DNA from: Burkholderiales bacterium
Lineage (GTDB): Bacteria > Pseudomonadota > Gammaproteobacteria > Burkholderiales > Burkholderiaceae_C
Reading direction: 5' to 3'
NCBI GenBank assembly: GCA_947453625.1
Contig: CANGHK010000029.1
Span: forward strand, 1 to 64,000
DNA: 64,000 nucleotides
The translations under genes were made by a program, and so were the position numbers. The notes beneath the pieces are model-generated. The model worked only from the letters and a program-made list of their open reading frames with translations, was not told the DNA's origin and searched no databases. Shown piece by piece: positions 1 to 9,536 of this stretch; positions within the stretch are counted from its first letter, which is position 1, and the number at the start of each line of letters is the position of its first letter.

Positions 1-744
1 CCGCTGGGCGAAGTGGCCGCAGGCGCCAGCAAGACCCACAAGGCCACGCTGTTTGCCGGGCCGCAGGAAGAAAAGAAGATCGAGGCGCTGGCCACCGGGC
101 TGGAACTGGTCAAGGACTACGGCTGGCTGACCATCCTGTCCAAGCCGCTGTACTGGCTGCTCGACCAGTTGCACAAGCTGATCGGCAACTGGGGCTGGGC
201 GATCGTCGCGCTGGTGGTTCTGCTGAAGATCGCGTTCTACGCGCTGAACGCCCATGCCTACAAGTCGATGGCCAAGATGAAGGCCATCAACCCCAAGGTG
301 ATGGCGATGCGCGAGCGTTACAAGGACAAGCCGCAGGAGATGCAGCAGGAGATGATGCGCATCTACCGCGAGGAGAAGGTCAACCCGCTGGGCGGCTGCC
401 TGCCGATCTTCGTGCAGATGCCTTTCTTCATCGCGCTGTACTGGGTGCTGCTGTCGACCGTCGAGATGCGCAACGCGCCCTGGATAGGCTGGATCCACGA
501 CCTGTCGACCAAGGATCCGTTCTTCATCCTGCCGCTGCTGATGACAGCCTCGACGATGTTCCAGACCTGGCTGAACCCGACGCCGCCCGATCCGGTCCAG
601 GCCAAGATGATGTGGATCATGCCGCTGGTGTTCTCGGTGATGTTCTTCTACTTCCCGGCCGGCCTGGTGCTGTACTGGCTGACAAACAACCTGCTGGGCA
701 TCGCGCAGCAGTGGTTCATCAACAAGCGGCTGGGCGTCAAGTAG
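1..744 (+). CDS. yidC: Membrane protein insertase YidC, C-terminal part (5' end outside window)
   Basis: Translation has the YidC/Oxa1 core ([26 protein letters not shown]...[25 protein letters not shown]...[24 protein letters not shown]); followed by mnmE, a classic neighbour. Confidence 0.96.
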   Translation, partial: PLGEVAAGASKTHKATLFAGPQEEKKIEALATGLELVKDYGWLTILSKPLYWLLDQLHKLIGNWGWAIVALVVLLKIAFYALNAHAYKSMAKMKAINPKVMAMRERYKDKPQEMQQEMMRIYREEKVNPLGGCLPIFVQMPFFIALYWVLLSTVEMRNAPWIGWIHDLSTKDPFFILPLLMTASTMFQTWLNPTPPDPVQAKMMWIMPLVFSVMFFYFPAGLVLYWLTNNLLGIAQQWFINKRLGVK

Positions 745-791
745 GCTGAGGCCAGCGGCCGGTGGGGGCCGGGCAGCAACCTTCGCGGACA

Positions 792-2243
792 ATGCGCCGG
801 GTGTCGCTGCACCAACACCAGGATCCCATCGTCGCCGTGGCCACCGCCCCCGGGCGCGGCGCGGTGGGCATCGTGCGGGTGTCGGGCCGCGGCCTGGCGC
901 CGCTGGTGGCCGCGCTGTGCAGCCGCGCGCTGCCGCCGCGCCAGGCCTGCTACGGCCCGTTCAAGGACGCGCAGGGCGAGGCGATAGACCAGGGACTGGC
1001 GCTGTGGTTTCCGGCGCCGCAGTCCTACACCGGCGAAGACGTGCTGGAGTTGCAGGCACACGGCGGGCCGGTGGTGTTGCAACTGCTGCTGGCGCGCTGC
1101 ATTGAGGCCGCGGCCGAGATCGAGACCGACAGTGGCCAGCCGCGGCTGGCCGGCTTGCGGCTGGCCCAGCCGGGTGAATTCACCCAGCGCGCCTTCCTCA
1201 ACGACAAGCTCGACCTGGCGCAAGCCGAGGCGGTGGCCGACCTGATCGAGGCCAGTACCGAGGCGGCGGCGCGCTCGGCCGGCAGATCACTCTCGGGCGC
1301 GTTCTCGCAGCGCATCGAGGCCTTGCGGCAGCGCACCGTGCGGCTGCGCCTGCTGGTCGAGGCGACGCTGGATTTTCCGGAAGAGGAGATCGACTTCCTG
1401 CAGCAATCCGATGCCCAGGGCCAGCTCGACGCGATAGCGGCCACGCTGCAAAGCGTGATGGCCAGCGCGCGCCAGGGCGCGCTGCTGCGCGAGGGCTTGC
1501 AGGTGGTGCTGGCCGGCCAGCCCAACGTGGGCAAGAGCTCGCTGCTCAACGCCCTGGCCGGGGCCGAGCTGGCGATCGTCACCGCGATCCCTGGCACCAC
1601 GCGCGACAAGGTCAGCGAGACGATACAGATCGAGGGCGTGCCGCTGCATGTGATCGACACCGCCGGCCTGCGCGGGGAGGGGCAGGCCAGCGACGAGGTG
1701 GAGCGCATAGGCATCGCCCGCAGCTGGGACGCGATCGCGCAGGCCGACGCGGTGATCTTTCTGCACGACCTGACGCGGCGCGGCCAGGCCGATTACGAAG
1801 CCGACGAAGCGCTGATTGCGCAGCGCCTGGCGGGCGAGGGCGGCCTGCGCGCCGGGCGCATCGTCCATGTGCACAACAAGGCCGATGCCGCCGCGGTGGG
1901 CGAAGGCCAGCAGGGGGCCGGCGTCGCGGCGGGCGACATCGTGCTGTCGGCCCGCACCGGCGCCGGCCTGGACCTGCTGCGCCAGGCCTTGCTGCAGCGC
2001 GCAGGCTGGCAGGCCGCGACCGAAGGCCTGTTCATCGCCCGCAAACGCCATGTGCTGGCATTGCAGCGCACGGCGGCGCATCTGGCGGCGGCACGCGAGC
2101 ATGCCCAGTTGGGCGATACCGCACTCGACCTGTTCGCCGAAGAACTGCGCCTGGCGCACGACGCGCTGAGCGAGATCACCGGCGCGTTCAGCTCGGACGA
2201 CCTGCTGGGCGAGATCTTCGGCAATTTCTGCATAGGGAAATAA
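792..2243 (+). CDS. mnmE: tRNA uridine-5-carboxymethylaminomethyl(34) synthesis GTPase MnmE
   Basis: [23 protein letters not shown]-terminus, [16 protein letters not shown] Walker A, C-terminal [14 protein letters not shown] can extend to 762 but ATG at 792 fits better. Confidence 0.96.
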   Translation: MRRVSLHQHQDPIVAVATAPGRGAVGIVRVSGRGLAPLVAALCSRALPPRQACYGPFKDAQGEAIDQGLALWFPAPQSYTGEDVLELQAHGGPVVLQLLLARCIEAAAEIETDSGQPRLAGLRLAQPGEFTQRAFLNDKLDLAQAEAVADLIEASTEAAARSAGRSLSGAFSQRIEALRQRTVRLRLLVEATLDFPEEEIDFLQQSDAQGQLDAIAATLQSVMASARQGALLREGLQVVLAGQPNVGKSSLLNALAGAELAIVTAIPGTTRDKVSETIQIEGVPLHVIDTAGLRGEGQASDEVERIGIARSWDAIAQADAVIFLHDLTRRGQADYEADEALIAQRLAGEGGLRAGRIVHVHNKADAAAVGEGQQGAGVAAGDIVLSARTGAGLDLLRQALLQRAGWQAATEGLFIARKRHVLALQRTAAHLAAAREHAQLGDTALDLFAEELRLAHDALSEITGAFSSDDLLGEIFGNFCIGK

Positions 2244-2429
2244 AGGCGATTCCAACACGGTCCACAGAGATCTCATTTCTGATCGCAAGCCCTCACCACC
2301 GCTGAATTTTTTGGTTCCTGCAATGGCCAAGCGGGGACACTGGCAGCCAGTGGCTGGTGTGTCCAAGTTCAAGTCCAAGCAGCAACTTGGACTCGGATCG
2401 CTGGCTTACTTGGACACAGTGCGGACAAC

Positions 2430-2873
2430 ATGGCACTGACCGATACCGACCACGTCATCCTCCCCAGGATGATTTCGGAGACTCTGGACTTTCCAAGTCG
2501 CGTCGCTGACGATCCAGTGATGCAGTTGGCGATGCCCAGCGGCGATTCATACGAATATGCCGAGGAACGGCGGTTGTTCTATGTTGCCATGACACGAGCC
2601 CGTTCCACCGTAACGCTCATCGCCATTGCCCGCAAGGAGTCGCCCTTCATCACCGAATTGGTGAAGGACCAGAAAATGGAAATCCGAAATGTCGACGGCA
2701 CAATTAGCGCAAGCGAAGTCTGTCCCGAATGCGGGACCGGCTTCTTGGTTCAGCGCAAAGAAAAGTACGGACTGTTTTTCGGGTGCACCGGATTTCCTAG
2801 GTGCACACACACCCGGAAGTTGAAAATCGACTCTCGGCAGAGTTCAATTGGTCACGTAAATCAGCGGCAATAG
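2430..2873 (+). pseudogene. Truncated C-terminal fragment of UvrD/Rep-family (helicase IV-like) DNA helicase with zinc-finger tail
   Basis: EERRLFYVAMTRARSTVTLI (UvrD motif VI) plus CPECGTGFLVQRK...FFGCTGFPRCTHT topoisomerase-type Zn finger; no helicase N-terminus upstream, homology begins about DHVILPRM. Confidence 0.75.
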
Positions 2874-2950
2874 AGTCCTTGCTTGTAACGCCAGCCTGCC
2901 GGGGATCTCGCCCAACGCATCACGATCAACCCTTTGTTCAACAAAATCAT

Positions 2951-3232
2951 TCACTTGCGCGGGTATGAATCTTGTAGCACGCGCCGGGCCGGCGGCCGGG
3001 GGCGGTGGTGACCAGGGTGTGCGGCACGCCAGGCTCGCACGCGCTCGACGTGCAGCGGCCCCTTGAAGTAGTCCAGGTTCTGGAGTTTGGCCAGCCACGC
3101 CACTTGGCTGGCAGCTTTGCTCGCACGCCGGCAATCCATCGCCGAGCAGTACCGCTGGCGCTCGCCGCTGCGCGGGTTGAGGAAGAAAAATTCCTCACAA
3201 CACAAGCACTTACGCTGCCCACTCTGCGCCAT
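2951..3232 (-). CDS. Small Cys-rich conserved hypothetical protein (putative zinc-ribbon), possibly truncated
   Basis: MAQSGQRKCLCCEEFFFLNPRSGERQRYCSAMDCRRASKAASQVAWLAKLQN; C-x2-C ... C-x4-C pattern. Confidence 0.45.
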   Translation of the reverse strand: MAQSGQRKCLCCEEFFFLNPRSGERQRYCSAMDCRRASKAASQVAWLAKLQNLDYFKGPLHVERVRAWRAAHPGHHRPRPPARRVLQDSYPRK

Positions 3233-3839
3233 GGCCGTACCCCGATCCGCCCCGGAACAGTCACCACGCTAGCGCCTCGCCAGGCCTGCAACCGACGTCG
3301 AAGAAGACTCAGAACAGCCTGAAGAAGATGCGTCAAAGACGCTGATCGGAAGAAGACGGCGGCGGAAGAATGCGCATCTTCACGCCGGCCGATTCAGGGC
3401 AGTTTCATCTCGGCGCCCACAGGTCAGCACGCTTTTCCGGAATTCCTGCCAAAAATCTCGGCTTCGGGGGCTTCAAGCATATGGTCGGCAGGCCGGCCGG
3501 CGGCGATCGAAACACCTGGAGTCGACACACAACCTGGCTGTGTGTCCGCCGTAGATCGGTCTGGCGTCGATGGCCAACGTCTCAGGTGCATTTGCAGTTC
3601 AGTGCGTAATTGCCGTGTCGCCCCATCCCCGCCATCAGTGCTCGTCCCTCGGCCTGAAGACGAGGGCCCCTTGCGGCGCAGGGATCCATGAAGTTATTGC
3701 CGTTGGGCATGAAGTCATCTGGTCACGGCCAAGAGTTCATCGAAGAACCGCATGAAGTCATGACGGCCCGACCGGGCACCAGTGGTGCACGCCGGTGTCG
3801 TTGCCATCCGTGCGGACCCCGTCAGTGCTTGGCGCCGGC

Positions 3840-3974
3840 GCATTCTCGTGGTCCAGGCTCGTAGTGGCCGACCGGGAGTCCGATCTGATGGCGCTGCTGG
3901 GGCTTGCGCAGCGCAGTGGGCATGCGGTCGACTATGTCATCCGCGCCCAGCACAAGCGGGTCCTGCCCAAGTGA
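3840..3974 (+). pseudogene. IS4-like transposase remnant
   Basis: Reading frame through 3867 gives WSRLVVADRESDLMALLGLAQRSGHAVDYVIRAQHKRVLPK*, resembling the catalytic D region of IS4-family transposases; no intact ORF around it. Confidence 0.5.
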
Positions 3975-4346
3975 GTCAGGTCTCGATGGCCTCGTCCGAC
4001 GCCCCGAGTCGGACGGTTGCTGGTCCGCCCTGCTGCCGCTCCAGCGTGTCAGCAGGGTCTGTACAGTGCGCCTTTGGCGCGAAATGCTGACGGATCTTGA
4101 CCAGAGACCGATGGTGCGGGCTTGCTGGCCATCGTCAGGGACGCGCACCTGCCGTCCGCTCCCACTGATGCTCCCTGATGAGCCAGCGTCGGCTCCATGC
4201 CCTCGAGTCTTGACCCGGCCGCACAGCCCGGCCTTGGGGCCGTAGCCACGTCGGCGTGGTCAATGTCGTCGCTGCGGGTTTCCCAGCAACGACGAGACAC
4301 CGCCCGCAGGCGGGCGATGTGCTGGGCCGCGAGCCAACCTGCCGGG

Positions 4347-5618
4347 TCAGCGGATGAGCGCGCCGTAGACCAGATCCTGCATCTGCTCGCGGTAATACTT
4401 GCGCAACTCGCCCGGCGCCGCCGTGCCGAATGCCACCACGAGTTGTTCCTTCGGGTCGGCGAAAAAACCCGTGCCGTTGGCGCCGTTCCAACTGAATTCA
4501 CCGGCATTGCCGGGCACGGCAGCCAGCCCCGGTTGTACGCGCACCGCCACGCCCAGTCCGAAGCCGTAGCCGTCACGGTGCGGCTCCACATTGGCCACCA
4601 GATTCTGTATGCCCGCACCCAGGTGGTTGCTGGTCATCAGTTGCACGAAAGCCGGGCTGAGCACTTGCGCGTTGTCCAGACTGCCACCGTTGAGCAGCAT
4701 CTGCCCGAAGCGGATGTAGTCGCCGATGCTGCCGAAGGCACAGGCGCCGGCGCAGTCGAAGGTGGGCGGCTTGTCAATGGCGGCGATGGCTTGCGGCTTG
4801 CCGTCCAGCGGGTTGTTCGCAAAGGGCCTGGCCACGCGGGCACGCTGGGCGTCGCTCAGGCGGAACGTGGTGTCGTTCATCTTCAGCGGCTTCCACACCG
4901 TCTCGGACAAATGCTCGCCCAGGGTCTTGCCGGCGATCTTTTCAACCACCGCGCCGAGCACGTCGAAAGACAGGCCGTATTCGAAGACCGTGCCCGGTTG
5001 GTAGACCAGTGGCAGCTTGGCAACCGCGTTCGCGAACTCGCTGGACGTTCCCATGTACTGGGCCGCGCCACCGCTTGGCCATAGCGCGGCGATGGCGCTG
5101 CTGCCGTCGGGCCGGCCGCCATAGGTCAAGCCCGACGTGTGGCGGAACAGATCGTGGATGCGTATGGGCCGCTTCTGCGGCTCGGTGGTGAACTTGCCGT
5201 CGGCCGTGGGCACGCCCACCGGCATGGTCCCGAATGCCGGGAAGTAGTCGGCAAGTTTGCTTTGCAGTGGCAACTTGCCCTGCTCGGTCAGCGCCAGCGC
5301 GCCGACCGCAGCCTGGATCTTGGTCATCGACGCGAGTTGGAACAGGTTGTCGGTGGACATGGCCGTGCCCTTGGCCGCGTCCGCGAAACCGAAAGCCTTG
5401 AAGTAGGCCAGCTTGCCGTTGCGTGCAATGGCCACCACCGCACCGGGCACTCGCTTGCGCTCGATCTCGCTGCTGAAGAAGGCGTCGATGTTTTGCAAGC
5501 GCTGACTGGAAACGCCCACGCTTTCCGGGCCCGCGGTGGGCAGGGGCTGCGTCAGCGCTGGGCCGGCGAGCGTGAGGGTGGTGGCCAGCGTGACCAGGAT
5601 CTTGTGGTGCTGCATCGT
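4347..5618 (-). CDS. Serine hydrolase / beta-lactamase (class C-like) family protein, secreted
   Basis: Signal peptide MQHHKILVTLATTLTLAGPALT; QLASMTKIQAAV SxxK motif; FRHTSGLTYGG. Confidence 0.88.
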   Translation of the reverse strand, partial: TMQHHKILVTLATTLTLAGPALTQPLPTAGPESVGVSSQRLQNIDAFFSSEIERKRVPGAVVAIARNGKLAYFKAFGFADAAKGTAMSTDNLFQLASMTKIQAAVGALALTEQGKLPLQSKLADYFPAFGTMPVGVPTADGKFTTEPQKRPIRIHDLFRHTSGLTYGGRPDGSSAIAALWPSGGAAQYMGTSSEFANAVAKLPLVYQPGTVFEYGLSFDVLGAVVEKIAGKTLGEHLSETVWKPLKMNDTTFRLSDAQRARVARPFANNPLDGKPQAIAAIDKPPTFDCAGACAFGSIGDYIRFGQMLLNGGSLDNAQVLSPAFVQLMTSNHLGAGIQNLVANVEPHRDGYGFGLGVAVRVQPGLAAVPGNAGEFSWNGANGTGFFADPKEQLVVAFGTAAPGELRKYYREQMQDLVYGALIR

Positions 5619-5705
5619 TGTCTCCAGCGCGGTTCTATGGCTTCCATGGGCAGCGCGATTCAGCCCTCGATGTCGGGTCGCCGCCAGACGGCGGCCTTGG
5701 GGCAC

Positions 5706-6428
5706 TCAGTGCCCGCCGCCCAGGTACGCGGCCTTGACTGCCGGGTCGTCGCGCAGTTGCGTCGCCGGCCCGTGCAGCGAGATGCGGCCGTTCTCCAGCA
5801 CATAACCGTAGTCGGCCACCGCCAGCGCGGCGGCGGCGAACTGCTCGACCAGCAGCATCGTCACGCCCTCGCTCTTGAGCCTGGCGATGATGCGGAACAC
5901 TTCCTCGACCAGGATGGGCGCCAGGCCCATTGACGGCTCGTCGAGCAGCACGACCTCGGGGTTGAGCATGGTGGCGCGTGCCATCGCCAGCATTTGCTGC
6001 TCGCCGCCCGACAGCGTGCCGGCCAGTTGCAGCCGGCGCTCCTTCAGGCGCGGGAACAGTTCCATCGCGCGCTGCAGGTCGGCCTCGACATCGCCCTTGG
6101 GCCTTGCGCCGGTGTAGCGCGGGAAGGCGCCCAGCCGCAGGTTGTCGGTCACCGTCATGGTGGCGAAGACGCGTCGGCCCTCGGGCGAATGCGCCAGCCC
6201 GAGACGGGCGATGTGGTAGCTCTCCAGCCCGGCGATGCCACGGCCGTTGAGCGCGATTTCGCCAGCGGTCGGCGCAATCATCCCGGAGATCGCGCGCATC
6301 GTGGTGGTCTTGCCGGCGCCGTTCGAGCCTATCAGCGTGACCACCTTGCCGCGCGGCACTTCCATCGAGATGCCGTGCAGCACTTCGATCTTGCCGTAGC
6401 CGGCGTGCAGGTTGTTGATTGTCAACAT
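5706..6428 (-). CDS. livF: Branched-chain amino-acid ABC transporter ATP-binding protein LivF
   Basis: GSNGAGKTTT Walker A, LSGGEQQMLAMARA signature, LLDEPSMGLAP. Confidence 0.93.
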   Translation of the reverse strand: MLTINNLHAGYGKIEVLHGISMEVPRGKVVTLIGSNGAGKTTTMRAISGMIAPTAGEIALNGRGIAGLESYHIARLGLAHSPEGRRVFATMTVTDNLRLGAFPRYTGARPKGDVEADLQRAMELFPRLKERRLQLAGTLSGGEQQMLAMARATMLNPEVVLLDEPSMGLAPILVEEVFRIIARLKSEGVTMLLVEQFAAAALAVADYGYVLENGRISLHGPATQLRDDPAVKAAYLGGGH

Positions 6429-6451
6429 CGCATTTTTCCTCAAGCCCGTCC

Positions 6452-8428
6452 TCAAGCAGCCGCTGGGGCGCCGACCTGGCCGCCCACGGCCAAGTCCTCG
6501 CCGGCCTGGCCTCCCAGGTAGGCCTCGATCACCTTCGGGTCGGCCTGCACTGCCGCCGGTTTGCCCTCGGCGATCTTCTGGCCGAAATCGAGCACCGAGA
6601 CGGTGTCGCAGACCGACATCACCACGTCCATGTGGTGCTCGATCAGGATCAGCGTGATGCCGTGTTCGCGGATCTTGCCGATGATCGCCACCAATTCCTT
6701 GATGTCGGGCGCGGTCAGTCCGGCCGCCGGCTCGTCGAGCAGCAGCAACTGCGGGTCCAACGCCAGCGCGCGGGCGATCTCGAGCAGGCGCTGCTTGCCG
6801 TAGGGCAGGTTGCGCGCCTCCTCGTGCGACAGGTCGGCCAGGCCGACGAACTGCAGCAGGCCCAGCGCGCGGGCGGTGGCGTCACCATCCTCGCGGCGGT
6901 AGCGCGGCGTGTGCAGCGCGACATCGACCAGGTTGCTGGCAAAGCTGTGGTGCAGGCCGACCATCACGTTCTGCAGCGCCGTCATCTCGCCGAACAGTTG
7001 CACGTTCTGGAAGGTGCGGGCGATGCCCGACAGCGCGATGTCCGACGAGGTGCGCCCGACCACCGAGCGCCCGGCAAAGCTGATCTGGCCGGCAGTCGGC
7101 AAGTAGATGCCGGTCAGCACGTTCATCATCGTGCTCTTGCCCGAGCCGTTGGGGCCGATCAGGCCATGCACCGTGCCGCGCCGCACCGTCAGGTCGACGT
7201 CGTTGAGCGCCTTCAGACCGCCGAACTGCATCAGCACGTTGCGCGCGGTCAGCAATTCGTCGCTGGCCTGCGTACCTGCTTTGGCATTGACCAGCGCGTC
7301 GCCGCGCAGCGGCGCAACACTGGCGGCGTCGAACTGCTCGCCCTTGTCCTTCAGATTGAGCGCGTTGCGCAAGAAGCCGATGATGCCGTCCTGCAGGTAG
7401 TAGACGACGAACAGCGTGATCAGTCCGAAGATCGACAGCCGCCAGTCGGTCATGGTCTGCAGCACGAAGGACACGCCGGCCAGCGCAATGCTGCCGACCA
7501 CCGGGATAGCGGCCGAGCGGGCGCTGGTCTTGCCGCGCTGCACCGCAACCGCTGCCCCGACCGTCACCAGCACGGCAATGGCGACCGCTACGCTGCGGAA
7601 CAGTTGCAGGTCATCGAGCAGCTTGGGCAGCAGCACGATGATGGTCGCGCCCAGCAGCGCGCCGCTGCGGGTCTTGCGCCCGCCCATGATGATGGCCAGC
7701 AGGAACAGCACCGTCAGTTCGAAGTTGTAGGTGTTGGGCGAGATGTATTGCTCGCTGTAGGCATACAAGCCGCCCGCCAGCCCGGCCAGACCGGCGCTGA
7801 TCACGAAGGCGTAGACCTTGTAGCGGTAGACGCTGACGCCCATGCAGTCGGAGGCCACCGGGCTGCCGCGCAGCGCCTCGAAGGCCCGGCCCAGGTGCGA
7901 GCGCAGGATGCGGTGCACGACGACCAGCGACAGCACCAGCATCGCCAGCACCACCCAGTAGAACTCGCGCTCGCCGAGCTTGGTGCCGAACAGCATGGGC
8001 TTGGCCAGCTTGATGCCGAGCGGGCCTTCGGTCAGAAAGGTCATCTCGTTGATCAGGATCTGGATGATCGTGCCGAAGGCCAGCGTGACCATCGCCAGGT
8101 AGGGCCCGGTCACGCGCAGCGCGGGCAGCGCCAGCAGTGCGCCGAAGCCGGCGGTGACCGCGATCGCTGCCGGCAGCGTGGCCCAGAGCGGGAAGCCGAG
8201 CTTGACCACCAGAACGCCGGCGGTGTACGAGCCTATGCCGAACAACCCGGCATGGCCGAGCGAGACCTGGCCGGTGTAGCCGACCACGATGTCCAGGCCG
8301 AACAGCACGATCGCGTAGATCATGATGGTCTCGACCAGGTGGATGTAGTAGGGGTTGTGCACCGCCATCGGCAGCAGGCCGACGAGCGCAAACCCGATGA
8401 TGGATATGAGGACGATGCGGCGGTTCAT
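6452..8428 (-). CDS. Branched-chain amino-acid ABC transporter permease/ATP-binding fusion (LivM-LivG)
   Basis: N-terminal LivM-type permease (GYTGQVSLGHAGLFGIGSYT) continuous with a LivG ATPase (GPNGSGKSTMMNVLTG ... LLLDEPAAGL) in one ORF. Confidence 0.92.
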   Translation of the reverse strand: MNRRIVLISIIGFALVGLLPMAVHNPYYIHLVETIMIYAIVLFGLDIVVGYTGQVSLGHAGLFGIGSYTAGVLVVKLGFPLWATLPAAIAVTAGFGALLALPALRVTGPYLAMVTLAFGTIIQILINEMTFLTEGPLGIKLAKPMLFGTKLGEREFYWVVLAMLVLSLVVVHRILRSHLGRAFEALRGSPVASDCMGVSVYRYKVYAFVISAGLAGLAGGLYAYSEQYISPNTYNFELTVLFLLAIIMGGRKTRSGALLGATIIVLLPKLLDDLQLFRSVAVAIAVLVTVGAAVAVQRGKTSARSAAIPVVGSIALAGVSFVLQTMTDWRLSIFGLITLFVVYYLQDGIIGFLRNALNLKDKGEQFDAASVAPLRGDALVNAKAGTQASDELLTARNVLMQFGGLKALNDVDLTVRRGTVHGLIGPNGSGKSTMMNVLTGIYLPTAGQISFAGRSVVGRTSSDIALSGIARTFQNVQLFGEMTALQNVMVGLHHSFASNLVDVALHTPRYRREDGDATARALGLLQFVGLADLSHEEARNLPYGKQRLLEIARALALDPQLLLLDEPAAGLTAPDIKELVAIIGKIREHGITLILIEHHMDVVMSVCDTVSVLDFGQKIAEGKPAAVQADPKVIEAYLGGQAGEDLAVGGQVGAPAAA

Positions 8429-8537
8429 CGCAGCTCCTGCCGGGCCGCCCCAAAGGAGCTGCCGCCCCAAGGGCCGCGAAGAGGCCTGTTGCCGGGCCTG
8501 GGGGCAGTGAACGAAGTGAACGTGGAGGCTGTCATGA

Positions 8538-9413
8538 CTAGACTTTCTTGATCGCGCTCTTGCCGAACAGGCCGGCCGGCTTGACCGCCAGCACCACCAG
8601 CAGCAGCACCAGGCCGGGCACGTCCTTGTAGCCGGTGGACAGATAAAAACCCGTCGTGGTCTCGGCCACGCCCAGGATGATGCCGCCGACGATGATGCCC
8701 ATGCCGCTGTTCAGCCCGCCGATGATGGCCACCGCGAAGGCCTTCAGACCCAGCACCGCGCCCATGGTCGCGCCAGTGAGTGTGAGCGGGGCGATCAGCA
8801 CGCCGGCAAAGGCCGCGGTCAGCGACGACAGTGCGTACGAGAAGGTGATCACCAGTGAGGTGTTGATGCCCATCAGCTTGGCCGCGTCCCGGTCGTTGAA
8901 GGTGGCCACCACCGCCTTGCCGTAGATCGACTTGCGGTTGAAGATCTCGACCGCCAGCATCATGCCGACTGCGCCCACCACCACCAGGATCTCCATGGGC
9001 AGCACGTTGGCGCCCAGGAAATGCAACGGCGACTCGGGCAGCGGCGACGGGAACTTCAGGTCGTCGCGGCCCCAGATGTTCTCGGCCACGTTCTTGAAGA
9101 TGATGCCCAGCGCGATCGTCGACATGATCCAGCCGAACTCGCTCTTGATCTTGATCGCCGGGCGCACGCCTATGCGTTCGACCAGCGCGCCCTGCAGCAC
9201 GCCGAACAGGCAGACCAGCGGGATCATCAACCAGTAGTTGACGCCCAGGTTGACCAGCGACAGCCCGACCAGCGCGCCCAGCATCAGCGCGTCGCCCTGG
9301 CCGAAGTTCAAAGTGTCGGAGGTGGCGAAGGTGAGCTGGTAACCGAACGCGATCACCGCGTAGATCATGCCCAGCGCGATGCCGCTGAATACCAGTTGGG
9401 TGAAGATCTGCAT
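8538..9413 (-). CDS. livH: Branched-chain amino-acid ABC transporter permease LivH
   Basis: MQIFTQLVFSGIALGMIYAVIAFGYQLTFATSDTLNFGQGD; ends just upstream of the fused LivMG. Confidence 0.92.
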   Translation of the reverse strand: MQIFTQLVFSGIALGMIYAVIAFGYQLTFATSDTLNFGQGDALMLGALVGLSLVNLGVNYWLMIPLVCLFGVLQGALVERIGVRPAIKIKSEFGWIMSTIALGIIFKNVAENIWGRDDLKFPSPLPESPLHFLGANVLPMEILVVVGAVGMMLAVEIFNRKSIYGKAVVATFNDRDAAKLMGINTSLVITFSYALSSLTAAFAGVLIAPLTLTGATMGAVLGLKAFAVAIIGGLNSGMGIIVGGIILGVAETTTGFYLSTGYKDVPGLVLLLVVLAVKPAGLFGKSAIKKV

Positions 9414-9536
9414 GAGGAGTCCCGGAGTCGGCGCAGCGCGGTGCTGCACGCAATCAAAAGACACCGCCCGGGCTCTGGCGAGCGCAGGCGGTGCGGTGCG
9501 GCCGGCCGGCGCTCGCCGGCGGCTGCCGTTGCCGGC

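Noticed and set aside
4049-4618. 189-aa minus-strand ORF next to the IS4-like remnant
   Set aside because: Overlaps the 3' end of the serine hydrolase gene in another frame and shows no transposase motif
6419-8551. 710-aa plus-strand ORF opposite livMG
   Set aside because: Shadow ORF; the translation is Asp/Gln/His-rich without motifs
8841-8853. CACCAGTGAGGTG within livH as a third copy of the sulfatase-operon palindrome
   Set aside because: Only partial core match, inside coding sequence and lacking the TTGG/ATTC flank
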